DNA of 64,000 nucleotides from positions 310,001 to 374,000 of the forward strand of contig NZ_BNAO01000001.1 of the NCBI RefSeq assembly GCF_014653435.1, given 5' to 3'. The translations under genes were made by a program, and so were the position numbers. This stretch comes from Alishewanella longhuensis (GTDB lineage Bacteria > Pseudomonadota > Gammaproteobacteria > Enterobacterales > Alteromonadaceae). Shown in pieces: positions 1 through 9,094 of this stretch. The stretch's first letter is position 1. Every line of letters starts with the position of its first letter. The notes below the pieces were generated by a model, which was not told where the DNA came from, made no database searches, and was given only the letters and a program-made list of their open reading frames with translations.

Positions 1-746
1 TGTACGAAACGACCCATTTTGGTAATTTAATGGTGATTGATGACGTTATCATGTTAAGCAGCCGTGATAACTTCTTATACCACGAAATGCTCAGTCACCC
101 GGTACTGTTTACCCATCCTAACCCGAAGAACGTTGTTATTATCGGCGGGGGCGATTGTGGCACCTTACGTGAGGTGTTAAAACACCCTAGCGTGGAAAAA
201 GTGACACAAATCGATATTGATGAGCAAGTGACCCGGATGGCCGAAAAGTATTTTCCGGAGCTATGTGCCTCAAATAACGACCCGCGTGCCACCTTAAAGT
301 TTGAAGACGGCATTAAATTTATGCGCGAAGCTGCGCCAGGCTCCATCGATGTGATTATTGTGGACTCCACGGATCCGATCGGCCCGGGCGAAGGTTTGTT
401 CAATCGTGCTTTTTATGCCAGCTGTGTCGCGGCGTTAGCCACTGACGGCATTTTGGTACAACAAAGCGAATCGCCACTGATTCATATGCCATTATTAACT
501 GCGATGCGTCAGGCCATGAGTGATGCCGGCTTTGCCAGCTTACAAACGCTAAACTTCCCGCAAATGGTTTATCCATCCGGCTGGTGGACCTGTACTTTAG
601 CCAAGAAAACCGGTGACTTTAACGGTTTCCGTGAAGCGGATGCGGTCGCTGCGCCATTTGAAACGGAATACTATAATGTTGAGGTGCATAAAGCGGCAGG
701 AGCCTTACCGAATTTCGTCAAAAAAGCTTTTGCACAAAGCCGTTAG
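1..746 (+). CDS. speE: Spermidine synthase (polyamine aminopropyltransferase), 5' truncated by window edge
   Basis: Transfers the aminopropyl group of decarboxylated S-adenosylmethionine to putrescine, giving spermidine in the cytoplasm. The frame is open from base 3 and reads YETTHFGNLMVIDD before the first internal ATG at base 30, so the true start lies upstream of the window; 247 residues are visible against about 288 in E. coli SpeE. The nucleotide-binding GGGDCGTLREVLKHP loop and the DSTDPIGPGEGLF stretch, which holds the catalytic Asp region, are both present, as is the C-terminal half with PSGWW. It converges with the OmpA-like lipoprotein gene and ends at a strong hairpin. The family call is secure; the N-terminus cannot be judged. 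Confidence 0.95.
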   Translation, partial: YETTHFGNLMVIDDVIMLSSRDNFLYHEMLSHPVLFTHPNPKNVVIIGGGDCGTLREVLKHPSVEKVTQIDIDEQVTRMAEKYFPELCASNNDPRATLKFEDGIKFMREAAPGSIDVIIVDSTDPIGPGEGLFNRAFYASCVAALATDGILVQQSESPLIHMPLLTAMRQAMSDAGFASLQTLNFPQMVYPSGWWTCTLAKKTGDFNGFREADAVAAPFETEYYNVEVHKAAGALPNFVKKAFAQSR

Positions 747-767
747 TTACTTGGCTGTATAAGAATA

Positions 768-795
768 CGCCCGGCAAGTCCGGGCGTTTTTATTT
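768..795. terminator. Rho-independent terminator after speE
   Basis: A 7-bp GC stem (CGCCCGG / CCGGGCG) with a 5-nt loop is followed directly by TTTTTATTT on the + strand. It lies between the convergent speE and OmpA-like genes. The T-run is on the + side, so it mainly serves speE. Confidence 0.85.
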
Positions 796-801
796 GAGCG
801 G

Positions 802-1440
802 TTATTCCACTACAGGCTCGATATGCACTTCCACGCGCCGGTTTTTTGCCCGGTTAGCTTCAGAGTTATTCGTGAACGCAGGGCGATCTGGGCCATAGCC
901 AATAGTTTCCAGGCGAACTGGCTGCACGCCCTGAGCCACTAAATAGCTTTGTACTGATTCGGCACGGGCGCGCGACAGGTTCATATTAAACTGATACGGG
1001 CCTGTATCATCGGTATGACCGGCAATCACTACCATAGTTTTTGGATATTCGCGTAATACTTTGGCGATATCGTTTAACGCAGGATATAAACTCGGCCGCA
1101 GATCAGAACGGTTAATGTCAAAGGTCAGCTGCGCCGGGATATCCAGGATCAGGCGGTCGCCATCACGGTTTACGCCTACGCCTGAGCCTTTTAACTCTTC
1201 GCGTAAAGCTTTTTCCTGATTATCCATATAACTACCGACAGCAGCACCCGCTAAGGCACCTACCGCAGCACCTATTACCAGGCGTTTATTCTTATGGTTA
1301 CCCGTTGCTTTACCGGCAATTGCCCCCGCTACGGCGCCAATAGCGGCTCCCCGGGTAGTATTTTGGTTATCCGTTGTGGCACAACCGGCCAAAACCAGGC
1401 TGGCTGACATCATTAAAACCACTGTGGCCTTTATTTTCAT
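802..1440 (-). CDS. OmpA-family outer-membrane lipoprotein with glycine-zipper segment
   Basis: A 212-residue probable outer-membrane lipoprotein. The signal peptide ends in a lipobox LAGC with Cys20. Residues about 30-70 are Gly/Ala-rich in the GAAIGAVAGAIAG style of glycine-zipper proteins. Residues about 100-208 form an OmpA-like peptidoglycan-binding domain, with TFDINRSDL, the GHTDDTG motif and NRRVEVHI at the end. The architecture matches YiaD/YfiB-type proteins that tether the outer membrane to the wall. It appears monocistronic, with its 5' side facing the proB upstream region. The family is clear but no exact orthologue is claimed. Confidence 0.88.
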   Translation of the reverse strand: MKIKATVVLMMSASLVLAGCATTDNQNTTRGAAIGAVAGAIAGKATGNHKNKRLVIGAAVGALAGAAVGSYMDNQEKALREELKGSGVGVNRDGDRLILDIPAQLTFDINRSDLRPSLYPALNDIAKVLREYPKTMVVIAGHTDDTGPYQFNMNLSRARAESVQSYLVAQGVQPVRLETIGYGPDRPAFTNNSEANRAKNRRVEVHIEPVVE

Positions 1441-1540
1441 TGCCGTCTCTCCGTAGCAAACATATATTATTAAGCATTAGCTTAACGTTAGAGGCTGAAT
1501 CATAGCTGAATTCTACTTAGCACCCCAGTAACAAATAGGA

Positions 1541-1622
1541 ATATACCCAGTTAACTTCAAGATACGGATTTTAGCCTAGCCCAAAGGCTCTGAAAGGCGC
1601 ATCTTGAAGTCACTTTGGTATA
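1541..1622. repeat. 82-bp imperfect inverted-repeat element upstream of proB
   Basis: The left arm ATACCCAGTTAACTTCAAGAT (1543-1563) is nearly the reverse complement of the right arm ATCTTGAAGTCACTTTGGTAT (1601-1621); the last ten bases, ACTTCAAGAT, match perfectly. A smaller AGCC...GGCT hairpin lies between the arms. The structure resembles a REP/MITE-like dispersed palindrome. No second copy was noticed in this window, so dispersal is inferred. It could also fold as a structured leader in proB mRNA. Confidence 0.6.
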
Positions 1623-1681
1623 GACATATAGACTGCCAAACTTTAAGCTGTGGGTGTTCAATTCAGGCTAGGATACAGCAA

Positions 1682-2791
1682 ATGGCAGTTCGTGGTTGGA
1701 AACGTATCGTATTAAAAGTGGGTAGTGCGTTAATTGCACCTACTGCGGATGGGTGCTCTACCCGGTATTTGTTATCTATTGCGCGTTTTATTGCCGAATG
1801 CCGCGCCGCGGGTACTGAAGTTGTGCTGGTATCATCGGGCAGTGTGGCTGCCGGGCGCAATGCAATAAGTTATAAACAGTTACCTTTACCCATTAATATA
1901 AAACAAGCCATGGCTGCCGTTGGGCAAAGCCGGATGATGGCCAGCTGGGCTCAATTATTTGATTTTGATTGTGCGCAAATCTTGCTAACGCATGATGATT
2001 TAAAAGATCGCCGCCGTTATTTAAATATCGACAACACGCTGCGGACCTTACTGGCTAATCAGGTGCTGCCGATAGTTAACGAGAACGATACGGTAGCCAC
2101 TGCAGAGCTAAAAGTAGGGGATAACGATAACCTGGCGGCTATGGTAGCGATAGTGGCAGATGCTGACGCCTTGCTGATTTGTTCTGATATTGATGGTCTT
2201 TATACCGCGAATCCCAGGACAGTGCCGGAGGCACAATTAATTCCGCTGGTGGCAAAAATTACCGCCGAGATTTATGCCATGGCGGGCGGTAGTCACCATG
2301 CTATTGGTACTGGCGGGATGGCCACTAAAATTCAGGCAGCTGATAAAGCCACTGCCGCTGGTATCGACACCCTGATAATCAATGGCCAAAAAGCAGTAAC
2401 ATTTGATGAATTATTGGCCAATCGGCCAGCGGGGACGCTGTTTCAACGGCAGCAAGAGCGGTTAAGTGCGAAGAAGCACTGGTTACGGCATAACTTAAAA
2501 CCACGCGGTGCTATTTTAATAGATGCTGGCGCTGAACAAGCTTTGCAATTACGTGGAGCCTCGTTATTGCCGTCGGGCATTACCGGTACCGAAGGTAATT
2601 TTGAAAAAGGTGATGCCGTATTGCTAAAGAGCAGCACAGCGAACACACTGGCGCAAGGTATTAGCCAGTATAGTGCGCTGGAGCTGGGGAAAATCGCCGG
2701 GGCGAAAAGTCAGCAGATTGCCAGCTTGCTGGGATATTGTCCCAGCGAAGTGGCAGTGCATCGTGACGATTTAGTGCTGTTGGGCGATTAA
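1682..2791 (+). CDS. proB: Glutamate 5-kinase
   Basis: Catalyses the first step of proline synthesis, ATP-dependent phosphorylation of glutamate to gamma-glutamyl phosphate, in the cytoplasm. The 369-residue product matches E. coli ProB (367). An amino-acid-kinase domain starts at WKRIVLKVGSALIAP, with VSSGSVAAG, NENDTVA, KVGDNDNLAAMVA and the GTGGMATKIQAA loop. A PUA domain covers about residues 275-365. An upstream in-frame ATG at 1604 would add 26 residues that overlap the inverted-repeat element; ATG 1682 is preferred because it gives the family length and has AGGA about ten bases upstream. No proA follows in this window. Its stop is 7 bp from the stop of the convergent argA. Confidence 0.94.
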   Translation: MAVRGWKRIVLKVGSALIAPTADGCSTRYLLSIARFIAECRAAGTEVVLVSSGSVAAGRNAISYKQLPLPINIKQAMAAVGQSRMMASWAQLFDFDCAQILLTHDDLKDRRRYLNIDNTLRTLLANQVLPIVNENDTVATAELKVGDNDNLAAMVAIVADADALLICSDIDGLYTANPRTVPEAQLIPLVAKITAEIYAMAGGSHHAIGTGGMATKIQAADKATAAGIDTLIINGQKAVTFDELLANRPAGTLFQRQQERLSAKKHWLRHNLKPRGAILIDAGAEQALQLRGASLLPSGITGTEGNFEKGDAVLLKSSTANTLAQGISQYSALELGKIAGAKSQQIASLLGYCPSEVAVHRDDLVLLGD

Positions 2792-2798
2792 CGCTGCT

Positions 2799-4118
2799 TT
2801 ACAGATCCAGCGCCAGAATTTTCGAGCGGCGCTGATAGTTATAGAGCTGCTTTTTCTGAGCGGGTAGGTCTTCTACTGTTACCAATTCAAAACCCTGCTC
2901 TAAAAACCAGTGAATACTGCGGGTGGTGAGGGCAAATAGCCTGTCATACTTGCGCTGCCGGGCTTGCTGGATCACGCTGCGCAGTAATGTGGTGCCGCGG
3001 TCAGCATCCCGATAATCTGGATGCACCGCTAAACACGCAAACTCACCCACATTATCTTCCGGGAAAGGATATAAGGCCGCGCAACCAATGACTAAGCCAT
3101 CACGCTCAATCAGGGTGAAGTAGTCTATTTCCATTTCCAGTTGTTCACGCGAACGGCGCACTAATAAGCCTTGCTGCTCCAACGGCCGGATAAGATCTAG
3201 AATACCACCTATATCGCTAATCACCGCCCGACGCAGTTTCTCAGCCGATTCCGTCACCACCTGAGTACCGATACCATCGCGCGAGAACAATTCTTGTAAC
3301 AAGGAGCCATCTTCGCTATAGCTTACTAAGTGACAGCGCGGCACGCCGGAGCGACAAGCTGTGACTGCTGCCCGTAAAAATGCCACAGTGCCGACACAGG
3401 CATCCTCTTGCAGCTCTAACTGCTGCATAATGTCTTCCGCCCGATTTGGCATCAGTTCGGCGGTAATATCCCCATTGTCACCGGTAATACCACCAACTTC
3501 GTTAAAACCAATCATCTTGTCAGCTTTAAGGCGAATGGCCACCTGGGTGGCAATTTCTTCTGCGGTTAGATTAAAGCTCTCACCGGTTACCGAGGCAGCA
3601 ATAGGGCCCATCAGCACTATGCCATTATTATCGAGTTGACGGCGAATACCGGTGGTATCAATACGTCTTACCCGGCCACTATGGAAGTAATCGATACCCT
3701 CATCAACGCCCAACGGTTGAGCAATAACAAAGTTACCGCTTACCACGTTAATTTGCGCACCTTGCATTGGCGTATTGCTTAAACTCATCGACAGGCGGGC
3801 AGTAATATCCAGCTGTAATGCGCCTGCCACCTGTTTAATCAGTTTAAAGGAATCATCATCGGTAACCCGCACCCTGTTATGGTACTGCGGCTCTAAGCCT
3901 GCTTGCGTGAGTGCCTGATTAATTTGTGGCCTGGCACCGTATACCAGGACAACCTTAATACCTAGGCTATTGAGCAGGGCAATATCATTAATAATGCTGC
4001 GAATACCCGGTTGCATAATGGCTTCGCCACCTAACATAATGACGAAGGTTTTACCGCGGTGGGCATTCACATAAGGGGCAGACTGGCGGAAACCGCTGAC
4101 AAGTTCAGTAGTACGCAC
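2799..4118 (-). CDS. argA: N-acetylglutamate synthase (classical ArgA)
   Basis: Acetylates glutamate with acetyl-CoA, the first committed step of arginine synthesis. The product is 439 residues (E. coli 443). The N-terminal two thirds are an amino-acid-kinase-like fold ([25 protein letters not shown]) that in this family binds arginine for feedback inhibition. The C-terminal third is a GNAT acetyltransferase domain, with [17 protein letters not shown] and the [19 protein letters not shown] block. The gene is convergent with proB. A tandem ARG box overlapping a promoter lies about 100-155 bp upstream, so ArgR repression is likely. Confidence 0.95.
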   Translation of the reverse strand: MRTTELVSGFRQSAPYVNAHRGKTFVIMLGGEAIMQPGIRSIINDIALLNSLGIKVVLVYGARPQINQALTQAGLEPQYHNRVRVTDDDSFKLIKQVAGALQLDITARLSMSLSNTPMQGAQINVVSGNFVIAQPLGVDEGIDYFHSGRVRRIDTTGIRRQLDNNGIVLMGPIAASVTGESFNLTAEEIATQVAIRLKADKMIGFNEVGGITGDNGDITAELMPNRAEDIMQQLELQEDACVGTVAFLRAAVTACRSGVPRCHLVSYSEDGSLLQELFSRDGIGTQVVTESAEKLRRAVISDIGGILDLIRPLEQQGLLVRRSREQLEMEIDYFTLIERDGLVIGCAALYPFPEDNVGEFACLAVHPDYRDADRGTTLLRSVIQQARQRKYDRLFALTTRSIHWFLEQGFELVTVEDLPAQKKQLYNYQRRSKILALDL

Positions 4119-4220
4119 GGGCTATAAGGATCCTTAAACTCAAGTTAGCGATAAGTCTGGCAGTAATTATGGCATACCGCCAGACCTTATTTAGGAAAAG
4201 AACTACGTTTTGTGACGCTA

Positions 4221-4250
4221 AATATAGCACACCTCATGGTTTTATATCCA
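4221..4250 (-). promoter_or_regulatory. Predicted argA promoter (extended -10)
   Basis: On the minus strand, TGCTATATT forms an extended -10 (hexamer TATATT at 4221-4226) and TGGATA at 4245-4250 is a -35 with 4/6 match and an 18-bp spacer. The -35 lies inside the first ARG box, which fits repression by ArgR. Prediction from sequence only. Confidence 0.5.
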
Positions 4251-4273
4251 TAAAGTGTGCATAATTATTCTTT
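4235..4273. promoter_or_regulatory. Tandem ARG boxes (ArgR operator) upstream of argA
   Basis: The 14-mers TGGTTTTATATCCA (4237-4250) and TGCATAATTATTCT (4258-4271) resemble the ArgR core TGAAT-WWWW-ATTCA, with 7/10 and 8/10 fixed positions matching. Their starts are exactly 21 bp apart, the spacing of paired 18-bp ARG boxes separated by 3 bp in E. coli. The placement over the argA promoter supports the call. Confidence 0.72.
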
Positions 4274-4374
4274 TTGTTTTGGGGTTTTTCGCCTTCGACA
4301 AGCAAAACCAGTGAAGTCGCAGCCAACACCACTGCAGCGTCAAGGATAAAGGGGATAACTAAGACAGCACTTCG

Positions 4375-5526
4375 CTAATCCAAAATAATATGTGGTAAAA
4401 AGCGTGAGCTATCTTTGGTGATTAAACTATTGTCTTCCCGTATCCCGATACCGGCCGCCAAATCGCCAACTACCCAGCTACCGATTAGCGTATAGCTATC
4501 GCCAAAGCGTGGTAAGGGCGAAAAAGCCTGGCGGATATAACCGGCATCATCATAAGGGCCGGGTTGAAATAGCCGTTCGCCCTTATCAGTAATCAGCTCA
4601 ATATTGGCGCCTTCGCGGGAAAATAAAGGCTTGCGAACCCAGCCAGCGCTAAGGGGTTGCTTACCGTCATCAAAAAAGGCGGGTAATAAATTAGGATGAC
4701 CCTGATGTTTTTGCCATAGTAACGGCAAGATCCCTTTGTTTGATAATAAAATTTTCCAAAGCGGTTCGACAAAACGGGTATTGGAGCTAATTAGCGTGTT
4801 GGCAAACTCCTCTTGCAGCATAAACTCCCAGGGGTAGAGTTTAAAGAGGCCCTCGATAGGGAAGCCCTCTAAATCGACTAACTGACCATCGATATCACCA
4901 AGCTGTTCCAACTGAATATAACGGCTATCTAAACCTGCTTGCAGGGCAATATCCATTAGATAATCAACGGTGCCTTTATCTTCCTGGCTTTCGGTAACGC
5001 TACTAAAATAGAACGGCCGCGGCAGAGGCAGTTCCGCAAAGGCTTGCTCCAGTTTATCCTGTAACGAGTTAAACTGATCTGCGCCTGTGGGCAGCGCGCC
5101 ACGCATTTGCTGATCTTCCAGCCAGACCCATTGGAAGAAGCCCGTTTCGTACAACGAGGTGGGGGTGTCGTAATTGAGCTCTAATAACTTAGCCGGGCCT
5201 TTGCCGTCATAGGCAAAATCCATACGGCCGTATAGATGTGGTTCGCCATTTTCCCAGCTATAGCGCACCGCATCCCAAAATGTTTCCGGAATACCTAACT
5301 GCTTGAGCTTTTCTTCGCTTTGCAGAATATCAGGTACCAAATCTAACGCCATCTGGTGTAGCTGTTCGGTTGGTGTTTCCAGATCGTCTTCAATTTGCGC
5401 CAGACTAAACTGATAGTAAGCCGATTCATCCCAATAGGGCTCATTATCAATAGTATGAAATTGAAAGCCGACACTTTCAGCAAAAGCTTGCCAACCCGGG
5501 CGCGGTGCTATGGGGACTTTCTTCAT
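4375..5526 (-). CDS. Glutathionylspermidine synthase-family ATP-grasp protein (YgiC/YjfC-like)
   Basis: A 383-residue protein of the GSP_synth family, the ATP-grasp synthetase domain of glutathionylspermidine synthase without the amidase half. Recognisable pieces are YWDESAYYQFS, GRMDFAYDGKGPAKLLELNYDTPTSLYE in the substrate region, and C-terminal WVRKPLFSREGANIEL with GSWVVGDLAAGIGIRED. E. coli YgiC and YjfC are homologues; they are thought to ligate a peptide to an amine, but the substrate is not established. It is the last gene of a three-gene operon, 3 bp after the YgiB-like gene. The set DUF350-DUF1190-GSP_synth mirrors E. coli yjfLMC. Confidence 0.88.
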   Translation of the reverse strand: MKKVPIAPRPGWQAFAESVGFQFHTIDNEPYWDESAYYQFSLAQIEDDLETPTEQLHQMALDLVPDILQSEEKLKQLGIPETFWDAVRYSWENGEPHLYGRMDFAYDGKGPAKLLELNYDTPTSLYETGFFQWVWLEDQQMRGALPTGADQFNSLQDKLEQAFAELPLPRPFYFSSVTESQEDKGTVDYLMDIALQAGLDSRYIQLEQLGDIDGQLVDLEGFPIEGLFKLYPWEFMLQEEFANTLISSNTRFVEPLWKILLSNKGILPLLWQKHQGHPNLLPAFFDDGKQPLSAGWVRKPLFSREGANIELITDKGERLFQPGPYDDAGYIRQAFSPLPRFGDSYTLIGSWVVGDLAAGIGIREDNSLITKDSSRFLPHIILD

Positions 5527-5529
5527 CGC

Positions 5530-6165
5530 CTAGCCGCCCATAGTGGTTTGACGTGGTGCGGCAGCAGCACGTTGCTGGGCCTGGGCACCAAAGCCACCGC
5601 GCCGAGCCATAGTTGCTGGTTTAGGCTGTACGGCTGACGGACGTATTTGCGTTGGCCCAGATTGTGCTGCTACTGGCGTATTGGTTGCTGTACGGAAGGT
5701 GCGCTGATCATCGCGTGATTTATATAATGGCTGATTAGGCACGGTATTACGACCACCCGCAGCTGCAGCGCTTTGTTGTTGCTGTTGCGGTGCCGCCATA
5801 CCGCCACCACGGTTTAGCATTTGCCCGGCTAAAAACCCCATCATCATCGGCATAAAGAAACTGCCTGATGCTTGCTGCTGTTGTTGGGCAGGGGCTGTTT
5901 CACATTGGCCAACGCCGAAATCGGCTTCGCATTCTTGCTTGTTAGCATAACGTGGTGCCACCACCGGGTGCAGCGCTTGCGCTTCGGCAAAAGCGGCCTG
6001 ACACTCTGCTGGTGGATTGTAAAAGGCTGCACATTCATCAGGGGTGCTAAACACTTGTACTTCGGCCGTTTTTTCACTGCCACAGCCATTAAGCATTAAG
6101 GTGGCTGCGGGTACCATAAAAATCAAAGCCGCTTTACGGCTACGTTTAAATTTAGCTTGTTGCAT
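5530..6165 (-). CDS. DUF1190 (YgiB/YjfM-like) putative lipoprotein
   Basis: A 211-residue protein with a basic N-terminus, hydrophobic segment and lipobox LNGC (Cys28). Cysteine pairs in TPDECAAFYNPPAECQAAF and NKQECEADFGVGQCE are typical of DUF1190. The rest is low complexity: a Met/Gly patch (FFMPMMMGFLAGQMLNRGGG), Gln runs and an Ala/Gln/Arg tail. It sits between the DUF350 and GSP_synth genes with 10- and 3-bp gaps, the order of E. coli yjfLMC. Function is unknown; the operon suggests an envelope partner of the ATP-grasp enzyme. Confidence 0.85.
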   Translation of the reverse strand: MQQAKFKRSRKAALIFMVPAATLMLNGCGSEKTAEVQVFSTPDECAAFYNPPAECQAAFAEAQALHPVVAPRYANKQECEADFGVGQCETAPAQQQQQASGSFFMPMMMGFLAGQMLNRGGGMAAPQQQQQSAAAAGGRNTVPNQPLYKSRDDQRTFRTATNTPVAAQSGPTQIRPSAVQPKPATMARRGGFGAQAQQRAAAAPRQTTMGG

Positions 6166-6175
6166 TTTCTGCTCC

Positions 6176-6589
6176 TTAATAACTCATACAGGCAGCATTG
6201 AGCATACCAACACTAATAGAACAACCGGCTGAAAAAATAGCAGCAGCCAGGTCACCCTGGGTTATACGTTGTGGTAATTGCTTTAGGGCTAATTGGCTAA
6301 CATAAAAGGTGAGCACTTGCACTACGGTGGCAACCAAGCCCCAAATAGCACAATCGAGCAACGACATCGAGTGGGTGATGGCACTGGATAATGGCAAAGC
6401 AAAACCAATCAGAGCGCCGGCAAAGGCCAGTGCTGCCGCAGGGTTATTGGCGCGGATTAAGCCAAACTCGTCATGCGGCGTTACCCAGCTATAGAGGCGA
6501 ATAAACACCAGCACTGACACCACTGCGAGCGCAAAATAGGCTAAAAAAGACGGTAAACCAGCCAACGAGCTTAAAGCAGTATCTAACAT
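6176..6589 (-). CDS. DUF350 inner-membrane protein (YjfL-like)
   Basis: A 137-residue membrane protein with about four hydrophobic segments and the family signature around NNPAAALAFAGALIGFALPLSSAI. The frame stays open 65 codons further upstream, but those codons lack the family pattern. ATG 6589 is chosen because AAAGGA lies seven bases before it and because the length then matches YjfL (about 132). It is the first gene of the DUF350-DUF1190-GSP_synth operon. The upstream region overlaps the leader of the divergent M13 peptidase. Molecular function unknown. Confidence 0.85.
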   Translation of the reverse strand: MLDTALSSLAGLPSFLAYFALAVVSVLVFIRLYSWVTPHDEFGLIRANNPAAALAFAGALIGFALPLSSAITHSMSLLDCAIWGLVATVVQVLTFYVSQLALKQLPQRITQGDLAAAIFSAGCSISVGMLNAACMSY

Positions 6590-6793
6590 ATTCAGGTCCT
6601 TTTTCAAAGTGAGAGCCTGATCCTGCGCAACTTTACCGCGTAATTCAAGTAAAACCGTAAAGCAAGCGACGTTTATCGCATTGGGCGGGGCTAATATCCT
6701 GTTTGCTGGACAGCTTTGGCAGGCTTTTTTACACTCAAGCAAAAGTCCAAAAAACCAATACCCGATAAGGGTAAAACTTACCAAGGGTTCATA

Positions 6794-8854
6794 ATGAGAA
6801 AACCAACACTGTTAGCGCTGGGCATTGCTCTGGCGATCGGTTTGGCAGGCTGTACCAGCCAGTCAACTGCAGAAAAAACGCAAGCTGCCACCGTTGCTGC
6901 TGAGCAACAGGCTGGCTTTGCGCTAAAGAATTTTGATAAAAGCGTGGCGCCGCAGCAAGACTTTTTTCGTTTTGTAAACGGTAACTGGCTGGGCAATACC
7001 GAGATCCCTGCAGACAAAGTACGCTGGGGAAGTTTCGACGAGTTAAGAGAAAGTGCTGAGCAGCAGGTGTTAGAGATTATCCGTGAGTTAGCCGCTGGCG
7101 AACATGCGAAAAACTCCGATGCGCAAAAAATTGCTGATTTATATAACTCTTTTTTAAATGAATCACTAATCAATAGCCTGGGATTAAACCCATTACGCGG
7201 TGATCTTGCCCGTATTCAGCAAGTACGCAATCATCAGGAACTCGCTGTGCTGTGGGGCGAACTACAACGTTACCGCTTTGGCACGCCGGTAGCGGTGTTT
7301 GTTGGCCAGGATCAGCGTCAGTCCGATCAATATATTACCGGTGCCAGCCAGGGTGGCTTAGGTTTGCCTGATCGGGATTATTATTTAAAAGATGATGAGC
7401 GCTCCGTCAAGTTATTAGGGCAATATGCCGATTTTATCGCTACGCTATGGCAACTGGCGGGTTTTGATAATCCAGAGCAGGCAGCTGAACAGGTTATAGC
7501 GCTGGAAAAACAACTCGCCGCAGCGCAGTGGAGCCGGATTCAAAACCGCGATCGTAATGCCACCTATAACAAGTTGAGTATCCCTGAGCTGCAGCAATTA
7601 GCGCCAGGTTTTGATTGGTCAGCTTTTTTACAAGCCGCGGACTTAGGCAAAGTTGATGCGCTGGTAATTCGTCAACCTAGCTATTTTACTGATTTTGCCA
7701 GGCTGCAAGCCCAGGTACCCGTAGCCCAATGGCAAACCTATTTAACATTTCATTTATTGCGCGCCAATGCGGCAAATTTAAGCGAGCCGTTTGCGCAAGC
7801 CAGTTTCGAATTTTACGGTAAAACCTTAAGTGGTCAGCAAGAACAGCGCAGTCGGGAGAAACGCGCGGTCAGCTTAGTGGATGGCAGCTTAGGTTTTATG
7901 GTGGGTAAAGAGTACGTGGCGCGGCATTTTAAACCCGAAGCCAAAGCGCGTATGGATGAGATGATTGAAAATCTGCGCGCGGCTTTTAAAGAGGCTATTA
8001 ACGAGCTGGAGTGGATGAGTGCTGAAACCAAGGTAGAAGCCCAGGCCAAACTGGCGAAGTTTAATACCAAAATTGGTTACCCGGATGTCTGGCGCGATTA
8101 TGACTGCTTGACCATTGATGCTAATGATTTGCTGGGCAATTTACGTCGTAGCAGCGAATGTGAATATCAGCGCATGGTAAACCGGTTAGGCCAGCCGGTA
8201 AATCGCGATGAGTGGGGTATGACGCCCCAAACCGTGAATGCCTATTACAGCTCTACTATGAATGAAATTGTGTTTCCTGCGGCCATTTTGCAACCCCCCT
8301 TCTTTAATGTAGATGCAGACGATGCGGTTAACTACGGTGCCATTGGTGGGGTAATTGGTCACGAATTTACTCACGGCTTTGATGACCAGGGCCGCCGCTC
8401 AGACGGTGACGGTAATCTACGCGATTGGTGGACCCCCGAAGATGCCCGGCAATTTAGTGAACGTGCCCAGCGCATGATTGATCAATACAATGCCTTTAAC
8501 CCTATCGATAACCTGCACTTACAAGGCGCCTTAGGTTTAGGGGAAAATATTGCCGATTTAGGCGGGTTAACCGTGGCCTTCCGTGCTTACCAAAATGCCA
8601 CTAAAGATCAACCTAAGCAGACCATCGCCGGCTTTACGCCAGAGCAGCGTTTCTTTATTGGTTGGTCGCAAGTATGGCGCATTAAATTCCGTGATGAAGC
8701 CCTGCGGCAGCAAGTGATCACCGGCCCGCACTCGCCAGGTATGTACCGGGTGTTGGGCGTGTTGTCGAATATGCCAGAGTTTTATGAAGCCTTTGATGTT
8801 AAACCCGGCGATGGTATGTATCGCGAGGAAGAGGTTCGGGTGAAAATCTGGTAA
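6794..8854 (+). CDS. M13-family zinc metallopeptidase lipoprotein (neprilysin/PepO type)
   Basis: A 686-residue secreted peptidase. The signal peptide ends in the lipobox LAGC (Cys20), so it is probably an envelope lipoprotein. The N-terminal M13 domain starts near QDFFRFVNGNWL. Zinc-site motifs are HEFTH (residues 523-527, HExxH) and ENIAD (E584, the third ligand, in ExxxD). The substrate-binding NAYYSSTMNEIVFPAAILQ precedes them. The family cuts short peptides. ATG 6794 is preferred over an in-frame ATG at 6716 because it gives the clean lipoprotein signal. It appears monocistronic with a terminator at 8893. Confidence 0.93.
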   Translation: MRKPTLLALGIALAIGLAGCTSQSTAEKTQAATVAAEQQAGFALKNFDKSVAPQQDFFRFVNGNWLGNTEIPADKVRWGSFDELRESAEQQVLEIIRELAAGEHAKNSDAQKIADLYNSFLNESLINSLGLNPLRGDLARIQQVRNHQELAVLWGELQRYRFGTPVAVFVGQDQRQSDQYITGASQGGLGLPDRDYYLKDDERSVKLLGQYADFIATLWQLAGFDNPEQAAEQVIALEKQLAAAQWSRIQNRDRNATYNKLSIPELQQLAPGFDWSAFLQAADLGKVDALVIRQPSYFTDFARLQAQVPVAQWQTYLTFHLLRANAANLSEPFAQASFEFYGKTLSGQQEQRSREKRAVSLVDGSLGFMVGKEYVARHFKPEAKARMDEMIENLRAAFKEAINELEWMSAETKVEAQAKLAKFNTKIGYPDVWRDYDCLTIDANDLLGNLRRSSECEYQRMVNRLGQPVNRDEWGMTPQTVNAYYSSTMNEIVFPAAILQPPFFNVDADDAVNYGAIGGVIGHEFTHGFDDQGRRSDGDGNLRDWWTPEDARQFSERAQRMIDQYNAFNPIDNLHLQGALGLGENIADLGGLTVAFRAYQNATKDQPKQTIAGFTPEQRFFIGWSQVWRIKFRDEALRQQVITGPHSPGMYRVLGVLSNMPEFYEAFDVKPGDGMYREEEVRVKIW

Positions 8855-8892
8855 AAACCGGCAGCTACTAAAGATAGCTTTAGTGCGAAAAT

Positions 8893-8919
8893 AAGAGGGA
8901 GGCGATAGCCTCCCTCTTT
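8893..8919 (+). terminator. Rho-independent terminator after M13 peptidase gene
   Basis: An 11-bp stem (AAGAGGGAGGC / GCCTCCCTCTT) with a GATA tetraloop is followed by a short T stretch, 38 bp after the stop codon. The remaining 175 bp up to the next gene show no further clear signal. Confidence 0.8.
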
Positions 8920-9094
8920 GCATGGACAAGTAACGCTTTTGCAGTTACAGCACCCTTGATAGGACAGGGGTTAACTGTCTATCAGGTTAAAGTAACCTGC
9001 TTGTCTCAGCTTTTCAGATAACTGCCGAAATCTTGAACTGAACAGAGGGGAAACGTGTTAGAAGTTAAACAATTGTGTAACAGGGAAGCATGAA

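Noticed and set aside
1604-1681. Longer proB starting at 1604
   Set aside because: The added 26 residues overlap the inverted-repeat element and exceed the family length; ATG 1682 has a ribosome-binding site.
5530-6165. Trinucleotide (CAG/CAA) repeat locus in the YgiB-like gene as phase-variable
   Set aside because: Gln codons are mixed and runs are short; a change of whole codons would not shift the frame.
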